Source: Accumulibacter sp.
GTDB taxonomy: Bacteria; Pseudomonadota; Gammaproteobacteria; Burkholderiales; Rhodocyclaceae
Assembly: GCF_023806625.1 (NCBI RefSeq)
Contig: NZ_JAMTDX010000057.1
Span: 59,393-123,392, forward strand
Direction of reading: 5' to 3'
Length of the DNA: 64,000 bases
The notes beneath the pieces were generated by a model, which was not told where the DNA came from, did not search any database, and saw only the letters and a program-made list of their open reading frames with translations. The stretch's first letter is position 1. Each line of letters starts with the position of its first letter. A program made the translations under genes and the position numbers. Shown here piece after piece: positions 43,256 through 52,258 of this stretch.

Positions 43256-44281
43256 TCAGCCGGCGAGGCGGCAGGTCAGCGCAGCGAACTCGTCGACCCG
43301 TGCGCGGGCGGCGCCCGAGGCGATGACCTCGAAAGCACGGTCGACGCCGTCCTCGAGCGTCCCGGCCAGGCCGCTGACGTAGATGCTCGCCCCGGCATTG
43401 AGCGCGACGATGTCGCGTGCCGCGCCGCCGCGATCCTCGAGCGCGGCGAGCAGCATCGCCTTCGACTCCTCGACGTTGGCCACACGCAACACTTTCGGGT
43501 CATGCACCGGCAGGTTGAACTGCTCGGGATGGATCACGTACTCGGCCACGCGACCGTCCTTGAGTTCGCCGACCAGCGTTTCGCCCGAGATCGAGATTTC
43601 GTCGAGCCCTTCGCGGCCGAAGACCGACAGCGCGCGCGAACTGCCGAGCCTCTGCAGCACGCGCACCTGGATGCCGACGAGGTCGGGATGGAAGACGCCG
43701 AGTACCTGGCTCGGTGCTCCGGCCGGGTTGGTCAGTGGTCCGAGGATGTTGAACAGCGTGCGCACGCCGAGTTCGCGGCGAACCGGGGCGGCGTGCTTCA
43801 TCGCGCTGTGATGGTTCGGCGCGAACATGAAGCCGATGCCGATCTCATCGACGCAGCGCCCGACCTGTTCGGGCGTCAGGTTGATGTTCGCGCCGAGCGC
43901 TTCGAGCACGTCGGCGCTGCCCGACTGCGAAGACACCGATCGCCCGCCGTGCTTGGCGACGCGTGCGCCAGCGGCAGCGGCGACGAACATAGCGGCGGTC
44001 GAGATGTTGAAGGTCTGCGCGCCGTCGCCGCCGGTCCCACAGGTGTCGACGAGGTGCGTCCGGTCGGCGACCTCGACCTTCGTCGACAGTTCGCGCATCA
44101 CCTGCGCCGCCGCCGAGATTTCGCCGATGGTTTCCTTCTTGACCCGCAGGCCGACGATGATCGCCGCGATCATCACCGGCGAGACCTCGCCTCCCATGAT
44201 CTGGCGCATCAGCGAGATCATTTCGTCGTGGAAGATTTCGCGGTGTTCGATGACCCGCGCGAGTGCATCCTGGGGCTTCAT
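43256..44281 (-). CDS. trpD: Anthranilate phosphoribosyltransferase
   Basis: A 341-residue enzyme attaching phosphoribose from PRPP to anthranilate. Features: [20 protein letters not shown] at the N-terminus, the PRPP-binding [37 protein letters not shown], and [20 protein letters not shown]. The ATG at 44281 overlaps the trpG stop (ATGA). The length is standard for the free-standing enzyme. Confidence 0.96.
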   Translation of the reverse strand: MKPQDALARVIEHREIFHDEMISLMRQIMGGEVSPVMIAAIIVGLRVKKETIGEISAAAQVMRELSTKVEVADRTHLVDTCGTGGDGAQTFNISTAAMFVAAAAGARVAKHGGRSVSSQSGSADVLEALGANINLTPEQVGRCVDEIGIGFMFAPNHHSAMKHAAPVRRELGVRTLFNILGPLTNPAGAPSQVLGVFHPDLVGIQVRVLQRLGSSRALSVFGREGLDEISISGETLVGELKDGRVAEYVIHPEQFNLPVHDPKVLRVANVEESKAMLLAALEDRGGAARDIVALNAGASIYVSGLAGTLEDGVDRAFEVIASGAARARVDEFAALTCRLAG

Positions 44282-44850
44282 CGACTGTGCTCCTCGAGAA
44301 AGTTCTTCAACAGGTCGTGGCCGTGCTCGGTGAGGATCGACTCGGGATGGAACTGCACACCCTCGACGGCGAGTGTTCGGTGGCGCAGGCCCATGATCTC
44401 GCCGTCGTCGGTCCACGCGGTGACTTCGAGACAGTCCGGCAGCGAACTCCGCTCGACGGCCAGCGAGTGATAACGCGTGCACTGAAGCGGACTCGGCAGG
44501 CCGCGAAAGACTCCCTGGCCGGCGTGATGAACAGGCGACACCTTGCCGTGCATCAGTTTCCTGGCGTGGACGACGCGGCCGCCGAAGGCTTCGCCGATCG
44601 CCTGATGCCCGAGGCAGACGCCGAGCAAGGGGATCCTGCCGGCGAATTCGCGGATCGCGGTCAGCGAGATGCCTGCCTGCGCCGGCGCGCAGGGACCCGG
44701 AGAGATGACCAGCAGCGCAGGCTTGAGTCTGGCGATGTCGGCGATGCCGATCGCGTCGTTGCGAAAGACCTGGACCTCTTGTCCCAATTCGCCGAAATAT
44801 TGGACGAGATTGTAGGTGAACGAGTCGTAGTTATCGATCATCAGCAGCAT
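44278..44850 (-). CDS. trpG: Anthranilate synthase component II (glutamine amidotransferase)
   Basis: A 190-residue class I glutamine amidotransferase: [20 protein letters not shown], the oxyanion/nucleophile regions [12 protein letters not shown] and [18 protein letters not shown] (nucleophile Cys), and [14 protein letters not shown] with the catalytic His/Glu. It supplies ammonia to TrpE and may also serve PabB. The frame is open upstream of the chosen ATG without family residues. trpE is not next to it here. Confidence 0.95.
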   Translation of the reverse strand: MLLMIDNYDSFTYNLVQYFGELGQEVQVFRNDAIGIADIARLKPALLVISPGPCAPAQAGISLTAIREFAGRIPLLGVCLGHQAIGEAFGGRVVHARKLMHGKVSPVHHAGQGVFRGLPSPLQCTRYHSLAVERSSLPDCLEVTAWTDDGEIMGLRHRTLAVEGVQFHPESILTEHGHDLLKNFLEEHSR

Positions 44851-45171
44851 GAACGCGATACCCCTCTGTTCGGCAGCGGTCGATTGGCCGTTTTCGCCAT
44901 CTGACATCCGCTTTGCCGGTCGATGGCCGCTCGTGCCGACGGCGCGGAATCGAACGGGCGAGAGGCCCTATTCTCCCGCAGATCGCTCCCGGTTCAAAGT
45001 CGCCATCGTCCAGGGCATCGGCTCACGCCAGAGCATCGACGAGGCGTGTTCTCGGGGCGCTCGGTGCGCAGGGTCATGGTCTTCCCCTGTTCGTCCGGCC
45101 GGTGCGCTGTGCTGTTGCGCCGGGATGCCGATCAGGAGGGCGGGCTGCGCAGGCGAGTGCGTCAGTCTGGT
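44851..45171. other. Intergenic region between malQ and trpG
   Basis: 321 bp that should hold the trp promoter/leader on the minus strand. I found no leader peptide with tandem Trp codons and no clear attenuator. A short string resembling a tRNA T-loop occurs near 44935-45005 but does not fold (see rejected items). Confidence 0.4.
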
Positions 45172-46698
45172 TCAGTTGCGCCGGCGGCCGTAGAGGCGGG
45201 CGAACTCGTCGAGACGCCGGGCGTGCCACGGCTCGACCTGGCGCCAGTCGAAACGCCATTCCCACGAGCCTTCGCCGAGCCGCGGGTCGTTCATCCGGTG
45301 CGCCGAGTCGAGGCCGAGCACGTCCTGCAGTGGAATCACGCAGGTCGCGGCGACTGAAGCGCAGGCCAGGCGGATCAGTGTCCAGTGGATGCCTTCGTCG
45401 TCCTCGTCGCCGACGCCGAGGTAGGCGCGTACGTACGCCTGTTCGCCGTGGCTCAGCGATTCCCACCAGCCGCGGGTCGTGTCGTTGTCGTGAGTGCCCG
45501 TATAGACGACCGTGTGGGCATCGTAGTTGTGCGGCAGGTACGGGTTGGCCGGGCTGCCGTCGAAGGCGAACTGCAGGATGCGCATCCCGGGCAGACCGAT
45601 GGCCTCGCGCAGCGCATTGACTTCGGGGGTGATGATCCCGAGATCCTCGGCGATGATCCGCAGCGGGCCCTGTGCGTCGCCGAGTTCGCGGCGCATCGCG
45701 TCGAAGACGGCGATTCCCGGGCCGGGTTGCCAGCGGCCGTCGATCGCCGTCTCGGCTTCGGCCGGGATCTCCCAGAACGACTCGAAGCCCCGGAAATGGT
45801 CGATGCGCACGAGGTCGCAGAGCTTCATCGTCTGACGCATGCGCTCGACCCACCAGCGATAATCCTCGGCGGCATGGGCCGGCCAGCGGTAGAGCGGGTT
45901 GCCCCAGCGCTGCCCGGTGGCGCTGAAATAGTCCGGAGGAACGCCGGCGACGACGCGTGGCCGACCGTTCCGGTCGAGGTCGAACAGTTCGCGGTTCGCC
46001 CAGACGTCGGCGCTGTGCGCGGCGACGAAGATCGGCAGGTCGCCGATGATCTCGACGTGCCGCGAATGCGCGTAGGCCTTGACTGCGGCCCATTGTTCGG
46101 CGAAGCGCCACTGACAGAACTTCCAGAAGTCCACCTCGTCGGCGTGCTTGCGCCGGGCTTCGCGCAGCGCGTCGCGCTTGCGCAGCGCCAGCGGTGCGGG
46201 CCAGTCCTGCCATAGCCGTCCTTCGCCGCCGTACGCGTGGTCGAGGGCCATGAATAGCGCGTAGTCGTCGAGCCACGCCTTCTCCTGAGCGCAGAAGTCT
46301 GCGAAGTCGTCGCGGCCCGGAGACTGCTTGCGCGCGAAGAAGTGCCGGGCTGCACGGCGCAGATGAGCGATCCGGAAGCGTCGAACCGCGCCATAGTCGA
46401 CCCGCCCCGCTGGAAAATCGGGCACTTCGGCGAGTTCGGCTTCGCCGAGCCAGCCGGCTTCGCGCAGCTGCTCGAGGTCGATCAGCAGTTCGCTGCCGGC
46501 GAAAGCCGACGGGCTGATGTACGGCGAGTTGCCCGGGCCGACGCTGCCCAGGGGCAGCACCTGCCAGAACGACTGGCCGGCGGCGGCGAGCCAGTCGACG
46601 AAGTGGCGAGCCGCGGGTCCGAGATCGCCCGATCCGTGCGGACCGGGCAGCGAGGTCGGGTGAAGAAGAACGCCGTTTCGGCGGGGCTGGGCAGTCAT
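45172..46698 (-). CDS. malQ: 4-alpha-glucanotransferase (amylomaltase)
   Basis: A 508-residue GH77 enzyme acting on maltodextrins and glycogen-derived oligosaccharides in the cytosol. It contains GVLLHPTSLPGPHGSGDLGP, FWQVLPLGSVGPGNSPYISP, GDLPIFVAAHSADVWANREL, LVRIDHFRGFESFWEIPA (catalytic Asp nucleophile), IAEDLGIITPEVNALRE (acid/base Glu), and YTGTHDNDTTRGWWESL. The ATG at 46698 gives the standard length. It lies upstream of trpG on the same strand but 321 bases away, so co-transcription is uncertain. Confidence 0.95.
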   Translation of the reverse strand: MTAQPRRNGVLLHPTSLPGPHGSGDLGPAARHFVDWLAAAGQSFWQVLPLGSVGPGNSPYISPSAFAGSELLIDLEQLREAGWLGEAELAEVPDFPAGRVDYGAVRRFRIAHLRRAARHFFARKQSPGRDDFADFCAQEKAWLDDYALFMALDHAYGGEGRLWQDWPAPLALRKRDALREARRKHADEVDFWKFCQWRFAEQWAAVKAYAHSRHVEIIGDLPIFVAAHSADVWANRELFDLDRNGRPRVVAGVPPDYFSATGQRWGNPLYRWPAHAAEDYRWWVERMRQTMKLCDLVRIDHFRGFESFWEIPAEAETAIDGRWQPGPGIAVFDAMRRELGDAQGPLRIIAEDLGIITPEVNALREAIGLPGMRILQFAFDGSPANPYLPHNYDAHTVVYTGTHDNDTTRGWWESLSHGEQAYVRAYLGVGDEDDEGIHWTLIRLACASVAATCVIPLQDVLGLDSAHRMNDPRLGEGSWEWRFDWRQVEPWHARRLDEFARLYGRRRN

Positions 46699-47053
46699 GG
46701 GGTCCTCAGTGTCGATCCGTGGGCGCCGGGAAGCGAAGGACTCGTGGTCGACCGTCTTCCGCGAAGCGAACAACCATAATCGTAACGCGCAACGCGGCTC
46801 AGCGGCATCGCCGCGCGGCCGCCGGGTCGCGGCGGGTGCTCGGAGGCCTCGCCCGGCGGTCGGCGTTCCACCTGCCGATTGACCCCCTGCAGGCGGATCT
46901 CCGATACTCTCGCCAGCGGTGGAGGCCTTTCCGCCGTACTGCTGATCAGGATTGCGCGGACAGTGAGAACAATCGGATCGCCGGGTGCCGGGTTCGCGTC
47001 GCAGAGGCGATCGCTGCCGGGTCCCCGCCTGGTGTACGTGGTGGCCGGTCGAC
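46699..47053. other. Divergent intergenic region malQ / DUF2254 gene
   Basis: 355 bp separating divergent genes, GC-rich, with no credible coding frame. It contains one candidate plus-strand promoter (46879-46908). A minus-strand promoter for malQ was not evident. Confidence 0.4.
46879..46908 (+). promoter_or_regulatory. Candidate sigma-70 promoter of DUF2254 gene
   Basis: TTGACC (46879-46884) and GATACT (46903-46908) are separated by 18 bases. These match the consensus at 5 and 4 of 6 positions. The predicted start would be near 46915, about 140 bases before the coding region. Confidence 0.35.
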
Positions 47054-48367
47054 ATGGCTAGCCGGCTGCTCCTCGCCAGGCGGGCTCTGCGTCCCGCGCG
47101 CCTCCCGGCATGGCTGATCCTGCTCACCTACGTGGTCCTGACGCTGATCTGCGGGATCGTCCTGCCGCGCGTCGAGCAGCAGTACTTCGCCGGCTTCAGT
47201 CACGAAGCGTCGGCCAGTGCCGCACTGGCGGTGCTGTCGACGATCGCCTCGGGGATGATGGCGCTCGCTGGTGTCGTCTTCGCGCTCGGCTTCGTCGTCG
47301 TCCAGTTCAGCGCGGCGGCCTATTCGCCACGCCTGATCGCTGCCGTTCGCCGCGAAGTGCAGCTCGTCCACGGGCTGGGCCTGATCGTCGCCACCTTCGG
47401 CTACGCGATCGCGACGATGGCCTGGACCGATCGCGGCGGGAGCGGGCGGGTTCCCCTGCTTTCGCTGCTCGTCGTGATTGTCCTGCTCGGCCTGAGTCTG
47501 CTGGCTTTCTCGCGCGTCGTCCTGCGCCTCGAGGCCTTGCAGGTCGGCAATGTCCTGCGCTTCATCGGCCACCAGGGCCGCGAAGTCATCGACGCCCTCT
47601 TCCCGCCGCTCGATCCGCAGGCCGCGACGGCGCCAGGCGGATTTGCCGCAGCCCTCGATCAGGCCCGGCAGCGACCGGTCCTGCAGGAGCTGCACCACGG
47701 CGGTGAGCCGGTGAGCGTGACCGGCTTCGACAAGGCCAGACTCGTCGAGCTTGCCGAGAGCGTCGATGCGGTGATCGCCATGGAGTGTGCGGTGGGCGAC
47801 ACGCTCGTCGAGAACACGGTGATCCTGCGCGTTCACGGCGGTAGGCGGCGCCTTTCCGAAAGCCTCCTCCTGGAGACGGTGGGTCTCGCCGCGCAGCGCA
47901 CTTTCGACCAGGACCCGAAGTATGCGCTGCGGTTGCTCGTCGACGTGGCGATCAAGGCCCTCTCGCCGGCGATCAACGACCCGACGACGGCCGTTCAGGC
48001 GATCGACCAGATCGAGGACCTGCTCCGCCGCCTCGGGCGGCGGACGCTCGATGCCGGTCTGGCCAGCGATCGCCACGGCGTCCTGCGCCTGGTCTTTCCG
48101 ACCCCCTCGTGGGCCGATTACCTGACCCTGGCCTTCGACGAGATCCGCCAGTACGGTTCCGGCTCGCTGCAGGTGATGCGGCGCCTGCGCTCGGCGCTAC
48201 TCGATCTCGCCGACTCGGTTATCGGGGCGGACCGGCAGGAGACCGTCCGGCGTTATCTGCATCATCTGGACCTAGCCGTCGAACAATCGCACTTCGACGC
48301 CGAAGACCAGGCGATGGCGCTGCAGGGCGACCGGCAGGGCCTCGGCCTTTCCCGCGGCCGTGGGTGA
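47054..48367 (+). CDS. DUF2254 family membrane protein
   Basis: A 437-residue inner-membrane protein. Four membrane helices lie in the first 165 residues (ARLPAWLILLTYVVLTLICG, SGMMALAGVVFALGFVVVQF, LIVATFGYAIATMAW, LLSLLVVIVLLGLSLLAF). FSAAAYSPRLI follows the second helix, and a long soluble domain contains DPKYALRLLVDVAIKALSPA and INDPTTAVQAIDQIEDLLRR, the most conserved block of DUF2254. The family has no established function; ion transport or membrane-stress roles have been suggested only by location. The ATG at 47054 precedes the first helix; the ribosome-binding site is weak. Confidence 0.85.
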   Translation: MASRLLLARRALRPARLPAWLILLTYVVLTLICGIVLPRVEQQYFAGFSHEASASAALAVLSTIASGMMALAGVVFALGFVVVQFSAAAYSPRLIAAVRREVQLVHGLGLIVATFGYAIATMAWTDRGGSGRVPLLSLLVVIVLLGLSLLAFSRVVLRLEALQVGNVLRFIGHQGREVIDALFPPLDPQAATAPGGFAAALDQARQRPVLQELHHGGEPVSVTGFDKARLVELAESVDAVIAMECAVGDTLVENTVILRVHGGRRRLSESLLLETVGLAAQRTFDQDPKYALRLLVDVAIKALSPAINDPTTAVQAIDQIEDLLRRLGRRTLDAGLASDRHGVLRLVFPTPSWADYLTLAFDEIRQYGSGSLQVMRRLRSALLDLADSVIGADRQETVRRYLHHLDLAVEQSHFDAEDQAMALQGDRQGLGLSRGRG

Positions 48368-48405
48368 CCCGGTGCGCCGCCCACTCCTTCTCTCTGGACT
48401 TCGCG

Positions 48406-49116
48406 ATGCCGAATGAACCGACGCCCGGCACCGCTCACCCGGGGGCCGCTCGGCTGATGCGCGCCCCGCGCGCTGCGGCGATCGCCGGCATCCTCTTTTC
48501 CGTGCTGCTGATCGGCAGCCTGTGGCTGCTTCGCGAAGCAGTTCCCGAGGACCCGCTCGACGCCGGCGCGTGGCTCAAGACGCAGGCGTCGACGGTCGTC
48601 ACGGCGCTGAACCTGGTGCCCTTCGCCGGAATCGCCTTCCTCTGGTTCGTCGGCGTCCTGCGCGATCGGCTCGGCGCTCTCGAGGACCGCCTGTTCTCGA
48701 CGGTCTTTTTCGGCAGCGGGCTGCTCTTCCTTGCTCTGCTCTTCCACTCGGCAGCAGTCGCCGGTGGCCTGATCATTTCCTATACCGTCGATCCGGCACG
48801 CCTGCTCGGTTCGCCGGCGTTCACTCTCGGGCGGGCGATCGTCTATGAGGTGATGAACATCTACGCGGTCAGGATGGCCGGCGTGTTCATGATCGTCACC
48901 TCGACGGTGGCCCTGCGCACGCGTTTCATCGCTCGCTGGATCGCCTTCGTCGGCTACGCGCTGGCCCTGGTGCTGCTGCTCAGCAACCGCCATATCGAAA
49001 GGATCATTCTCGTCTTCCCGCTCTGGGTGATGCTGGTCAGCGTGTTCATCCTGATCGACGAGTGGCGCCGGCCATCGCCTGCTGAGCGCGACGCTGCGTG
49101 TCGGGAAGATGGCTGA
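48406..49116 (+). CDS. Hypothetical five-to-six-helix membrane protein
   Basis: A 236-residue integral membrane protein not recognised as a named family. Hydrophobic segments occur at about 25-45 (AAIAGILFSVLLIGSLWLL), 65-85 (VVTALNLVPFAGIAFLWFVG), 105-130, 150-170 and 180-220, and the C-terminus is charged. It follows the DUF2254 gene by 38 bases in the same direction and precedes the AI-2E-type permease, so the three may be one transcript. No catalytic motif was seen. Confidence 0.65.
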   Translation: MPNEPTPGTAHPGAARLMRAPRAAAIAGILFSVLLIGSLWLLREAVPEDPLDAGAWLKTQASTVVTALNLVPFAGIAFLWFVGVLRDRLGALEDRLFSTVFFGSGLLFLALLFHSAAVAGGLIISYTVDPARLLGSPAFTLGRAIVYEVMNIYAVRMAGVFMIVTSTVALRTRFIARWIAFVGYALALVLLLSNRHIERIILVFPLWVMLVSVFILIDEWRRPSPAERDAACREDG

Positions 49117-49217
49117 TGTCGGCCTGGCCCGCCCGTATCGGCTAGCCCCCCGGCTGTTCGTCGCTGCGCAGGATCAACGCTGTTTTCGGATTGCCCATTG
49201 ACGAAAGGAGTCCCGTG

Positions 49218-50318
49218 GTGAATTTCCCCGCAAAAGTCGATCCCGAACTCGAAAATCGCCTCTTCGGACGCCTGCTCGACGTCTTCATTCGTGCCGGCCT
49301 GATCCTCGTCCTGGCGATCCTCTGCTACCGCATCTTCGCCCCGTTCATCGCGCTGATGGCCTGGGCGGTGATCCTGGCGATCAACCTCTACCCGATCCAG
49401 CGCAGTCTGGCCGCGAATCTGGGGGGTCGGCAGGGCCTGGCGGCGACGCTGATCACGCTCGCCGGCGTTGCGCTGGTCGTCGTGCCGACGGCCGTCCTGG
49501 TCGGCGCGATGGGCGATTCGCTCAACGCGACGATCGACGCGGTGAGGAACGACACGCTGTCGATCCCGGCGCCGAAAGCCTCGGTCGCCGACTGGCCGCT
49601 GGTCGGCAAGAGGGTTTATGAGACCTGGGCCAAGGCACACGAGGATTTGCCGGGATTCATCCAGAGCCTGCAGCCGAAGATCGGCGAGCTGGCCAAACGG
49701 ATTCTCGGCGTCGTCGCAGCGATCGGCGGTGAAGTGCTGATGTTTCTCGGCTCGTTCATCGTCGCCGGAATCATCATGGCTTTTGGCGAATCCGGCGGGA
49801 GGAGCAGCCAGGCGATCTTCGAGCGGATCGTTGGCGTCGAGCGTGGCCAGGAGTTCTGTGAGCTGGCGACGGCGACGATTCGCGCGGTCGCCCAGGGCGT
49901 CATCGGCATTGCCTTCATCCAGGCGATCCTCATCGGGCTCGCGCTGCTCGTCGCCGGCGTGCCGTTCTTCGGCCCCCTGGCGGTGGTCGTGCTGGTCATC
50001 GGCATCGCCCAGCTGCCGGCGCTGATCGTGACGCTGCCAGCGATCGGCTACATCTGGTCGAGCGGCGAGTACGGGACGTCGGCGGCGATCGGCTATACCG
50101 TCCTGCTGCTCGTCTCGGGGATGGCCGACAACGTGCTCAAGCCGCTCCTGCTCGGGCGCGGGGTCCACGCGCCGATGCCTGTCGTGCTCATCGGCGCACT
50201 CGGCGGGATGGCGACCACCGGGATCATCGGCATGTTCGTCGGCTCGACGCTGCTCGCCCTCGGCTACCAGATCTTCATGGGCTGGGTGGCGGCCAATCCT
50301 GATCGGCCGGTAGAATAG
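49218..50318 (+). CDS. AI-2E/PerM family (DUF20) transporter
   Basis: A 366-residue polytopic membrane protein with about eight helices. The N-terminal VFIRAGLILVLAILCYRIFAPF and AVILAINLYPIQRSL, and the C-terminal GVPFFGPLAVVVLVIGIAQL and ADNVLKPLLLGRGVHAPMPV are family hallmarks. Members include the autoinducer-2 exporter TqsA and Na+(Li+)/H+ antiporters, so the substrate is open. GTG 49218 is preferred as start: AAAGGAG (49204-49210) lies 7 bases upstream; GTG 49215 and TTG 49191 are also in frame. Confidence 0.86.
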   Translation: MNFPAKVDPELENRLFGRLLDVFIRAGLILVLAILCYRIFAPFIALMAWAVILAINLYPIQRSLAANLGGRQGLAATLITLAGVALVVVPTAVLVGAMGDSLNATIDAVRNDTLSIPAPKASVADWPLVGKRVYETWAKAHEDLPGFIQSLQPKIGELAKRILGVVAAIGGEVLMFLGSFIVAGIIMAFGESGGRSSQAIFERIVGVERGQEFCELATATIRAVAQGVIGIAFIQAILIGLALLVAGVPFFGPLAVVVLVIGIAQLPALIVTLPAIGYIWSSGEYGTSAAIGYTVLLLVSGMADNVLKPLLLGRGVHAPMPVVLIGALGGMATTGIIGMFVGSTLLALGYQIFMGWVAANPDRPVE

Positions 50319-50446
50319 ACCCCGGAGGGAAGCGATCGACCTTGCGCATCCTGACTCGAGAACGCCAGGATGCCTGTGCGCAAGCAGTCCGGTTTCGCGT
50401 GCAACGACAAGGTCACCGACGATCTCAGGAATATTGACGGGCACGA

Positions 50447-50629
50447 ATGCACAAACTGATCATCGGTCCGCTGATCGCCTACCTCTCGGGGCTGCGCTTT
50501 CCGACCCTGTTCGCGATCACCGTCGCGCTGTTCCTGATCGACCTCGCGATCCCCGACGTGATTCCCTTCGCCGACGAGATCCTGCTCGGGCTCGGCGCCG
50601 CCCTGCTCGGCGCCTGGAAGAAGCGCTAG
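50447..50629 (+). CDS. Small DUF6116-like membrane protein
   Basis: A 60-residue protein, MHKLIIGPLIAYLSGLRFPT followed by one or two hydrophobic segments (LFAITVALFLIDLAIPDVIP and EILLGLGAALLGAW) and a KKR terminus. It resembles short proteobacterial proteins annotated as DUF6116; the function is unknown. The sequence is clearly protein-like (charge at the ends, uniform hydrophobic core), and the ATG is the only sensible start. Confidence 0.65.
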   Translation: MHKLIIGPLIAYLSGLRFPTLFAITVALFLIDLAIPDVIPFADEILLGLGAALLGAWKKR

Positions 50630-50853
50630 CCAGGCGACTGTGCGAAGGCCTGCCCTGCTGCGCTGCGCACGCTGGATCGCTTCGGCGATTGGCGCGGCCC
50701 GACGGGCCTTCCCTGCCGTGTCGGAGGATTTGACACGACCAGTCTTCCGGGATCCTCCGGTCGCGGCATCCGGCTGATTTATCGTGGCCATCGCAGGTCG
50801 GCACGTTCATTGCTCGTCAACGTCCGACCATTCCGAGTCTTGCCTGTCACACC

Positions 50854-51066
50854 ATGAACCTCGACGACCCATTCGCTGCGCGCATGCGGGAACAGATCCG
50901 GCTGATCGAGCGCTATCGGCAGCGTGTCCTGAGCCGCGAGGGTCGCCAGCTCGACGGTGACACGGCCGCCTTCGAGTGGATCGCACGCCATGCGGCGAGC
51001 TTTCCGTCGCCCGAACGCTACGCCGCTTCTCCCGCCCGGCGCCGGCGGCCAACGGCAGGCAGCTGA
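50854..51066 (+). CDS. Small hypothetical soluble protein
   Basis: A 70-residue frame beginning MNLDDPFAARMREQIRLIER and continuing YRQRVLSREGRQLDGDTAAF, with EWIARHAASFP. The amphipathic, helix-rich composition and lack of low-complexity GC-driven bias until the last 15 residues suggest a real small protein. No good ribosome-binding site precedes the ATG and no family was recognised, so this remains a moderate call. Confidence 0.5.
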   Translation: MNLDDPFAARMREQIRLIERYRQRVLSREGRQLDGDTAAFEWIARHAASFPSPERYAASPARRRRPTAGS

Positions 51067-51283
51067 GCTGCGCACCGTCAGGCCGCTGCCCTGCTGGGGA
51101 GCTGCCGGCGGCTGCCGGCAGCTGGTGCGGAAGGCTTGCAGGCAAGCTCGGGCATCGTCTATGCTGCGTGCAGCGAGTCGCTGGCGATGGCCTGACTCTC
51201 TGGCTGGCAGGCGGAAGAAGAGCGAGCCGCGCCGCGTAGCACCGGGAAGCCATGGCCGCGATGCGCGGCGACAACGCCCATCG

Positions 51284-52258
51284 ATGAATCTGCGTCTGAA
51301 GATCTACGAACTGGTCGCCACCTACCGGCTCGATGCCGCCGCGACGCGGCGACTGCAGGAACTGGCCGGGCTCGGAGACGAACCTCCCGGTCTGCCGACA
51401 CGGGTCGCACGGGCCGTCGCGGTGCTCGCTGCGGCCCTGGGCGGTTTCGGAGTTCTCCTCTGGGTCGCGGCGAACTGGGAGTCGCTCGGTCGTTTGGGGC
51501 GGTTCGCGTTGCTCCAGGCATTCGTCGTCACGATGTGCGCAGGCGCTTTCTGGAGCCTCGCTGCGCGCCTGCCGCTGGCCCTGCTCGCGCTTCTCGGCAT
51601 CGGCGGACTGCTGGCGTTCTTCGGTCAGACGTACCAGACGGGGGCCGATCCGTGGCCACTGTTTGCGTTCTGGGCGGCGCTGGCCCTGCCACTGTGTCTT
51701 GCTGCGCGCAGCGATGTGCTCTGGCTGCCCTGGACGCTGGTGACGATGACGGCGATCGCGCTATGGGCACACGCCCACACCGGCCATCGCTGGCGTGTTC
51801 TGCCTGACGATCTGTTGGCCCACACGCTGGCCTGGGGGGCCGCGGTCGGGGTCACCGTCCTGCTGTCGCCGGCCGCTCGGAAACTGACCGGTGCCGGTCG
51901 GCCGTCGATGCACGGCGCGGTCGCGCTGGCTACGACGATGATCACCCTGAACGCACTGGGCGGCCTGCTGTCCGGCGACCGGGTCGCCGTGCAGTACCCG
52001 CTGGGACTGCTCGTCCTGTCGGCAGCGGCGGCCTGCTTCGCCCGGCGTCGAAGCTTCGATGTCTTTGCCCTGAGCACGCTGGCCCTCGGAATCGACGTGC
52101 TGCTGATCGCCGGTCTGGGTCACCGCCTTCTTCGGAACGTCCATGGCGAGGTCGGTGTCCTGCTGATCATTGGCGCTGCGGCCGCGTGCCTTCTGGCTGC
52201 ATCGGTGAGCGCGATCCTGCACCTGTCGAAACGATACGCCGGGACCGGGACGGCATGA
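51284..52258 (+). CDS. DUF2157 membrane protein
   Basis: A 324-residue protein. A short soluble N-terminus (MNLRLKIYELVATYRLDAAA) is followed by 8-9 helices starting AVAVLAAALGGFGVLLWVAA and NWESLGRLGRFALLQAFV, then GIGGLLAFFGQTYQTGADPW. These are the N-terminal DUF2157 signature and the conserved FxGQxYQTGAD motif. Function is unknown. Its stop overlaps the ATG of the next gene (ATGA), and DUF2157 with a GDYXXLXY protein is a recurring pair, implying a joint membrane role. Confidence 0.85.
   Translation: MNLRLKIYELVATYRLDAAATRRLQELAGLGDEPPGLPTRVARAVAVLAAALGGFGVLLWVAANWESLGRLGRFALLQAFVVTMCAGAFWSLAARLPLALLALLGIGGLLAFFGQTYQTGADPWPLFAFWAALALPLCLAARSDVLWLPWTLVTMTAIALWAHAHTGHRWRVLPDDLLAHTLAWGAAVGVTVLLSPAARKLTGAGRPSMHGAVALATTMITLNALGGLLSGDRVAVQYPLGLLVLSAAAACFARRRSFDVFALSTLALGIDVLLIAGLGHRLLRNVHGEVGVLLIIGAAAACLLAASVSAILHLSKRYAGTGTA

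Noticed and set aside
44935-45005. tRNA-like string (TTCGATTCC on the minus strand, GGTTCAAAG on the plus strand)
   Set aside because: Neither orientation forms a T-stem, acceptor stem or anticodon arm of proper length, so no tRNA gene is supported.
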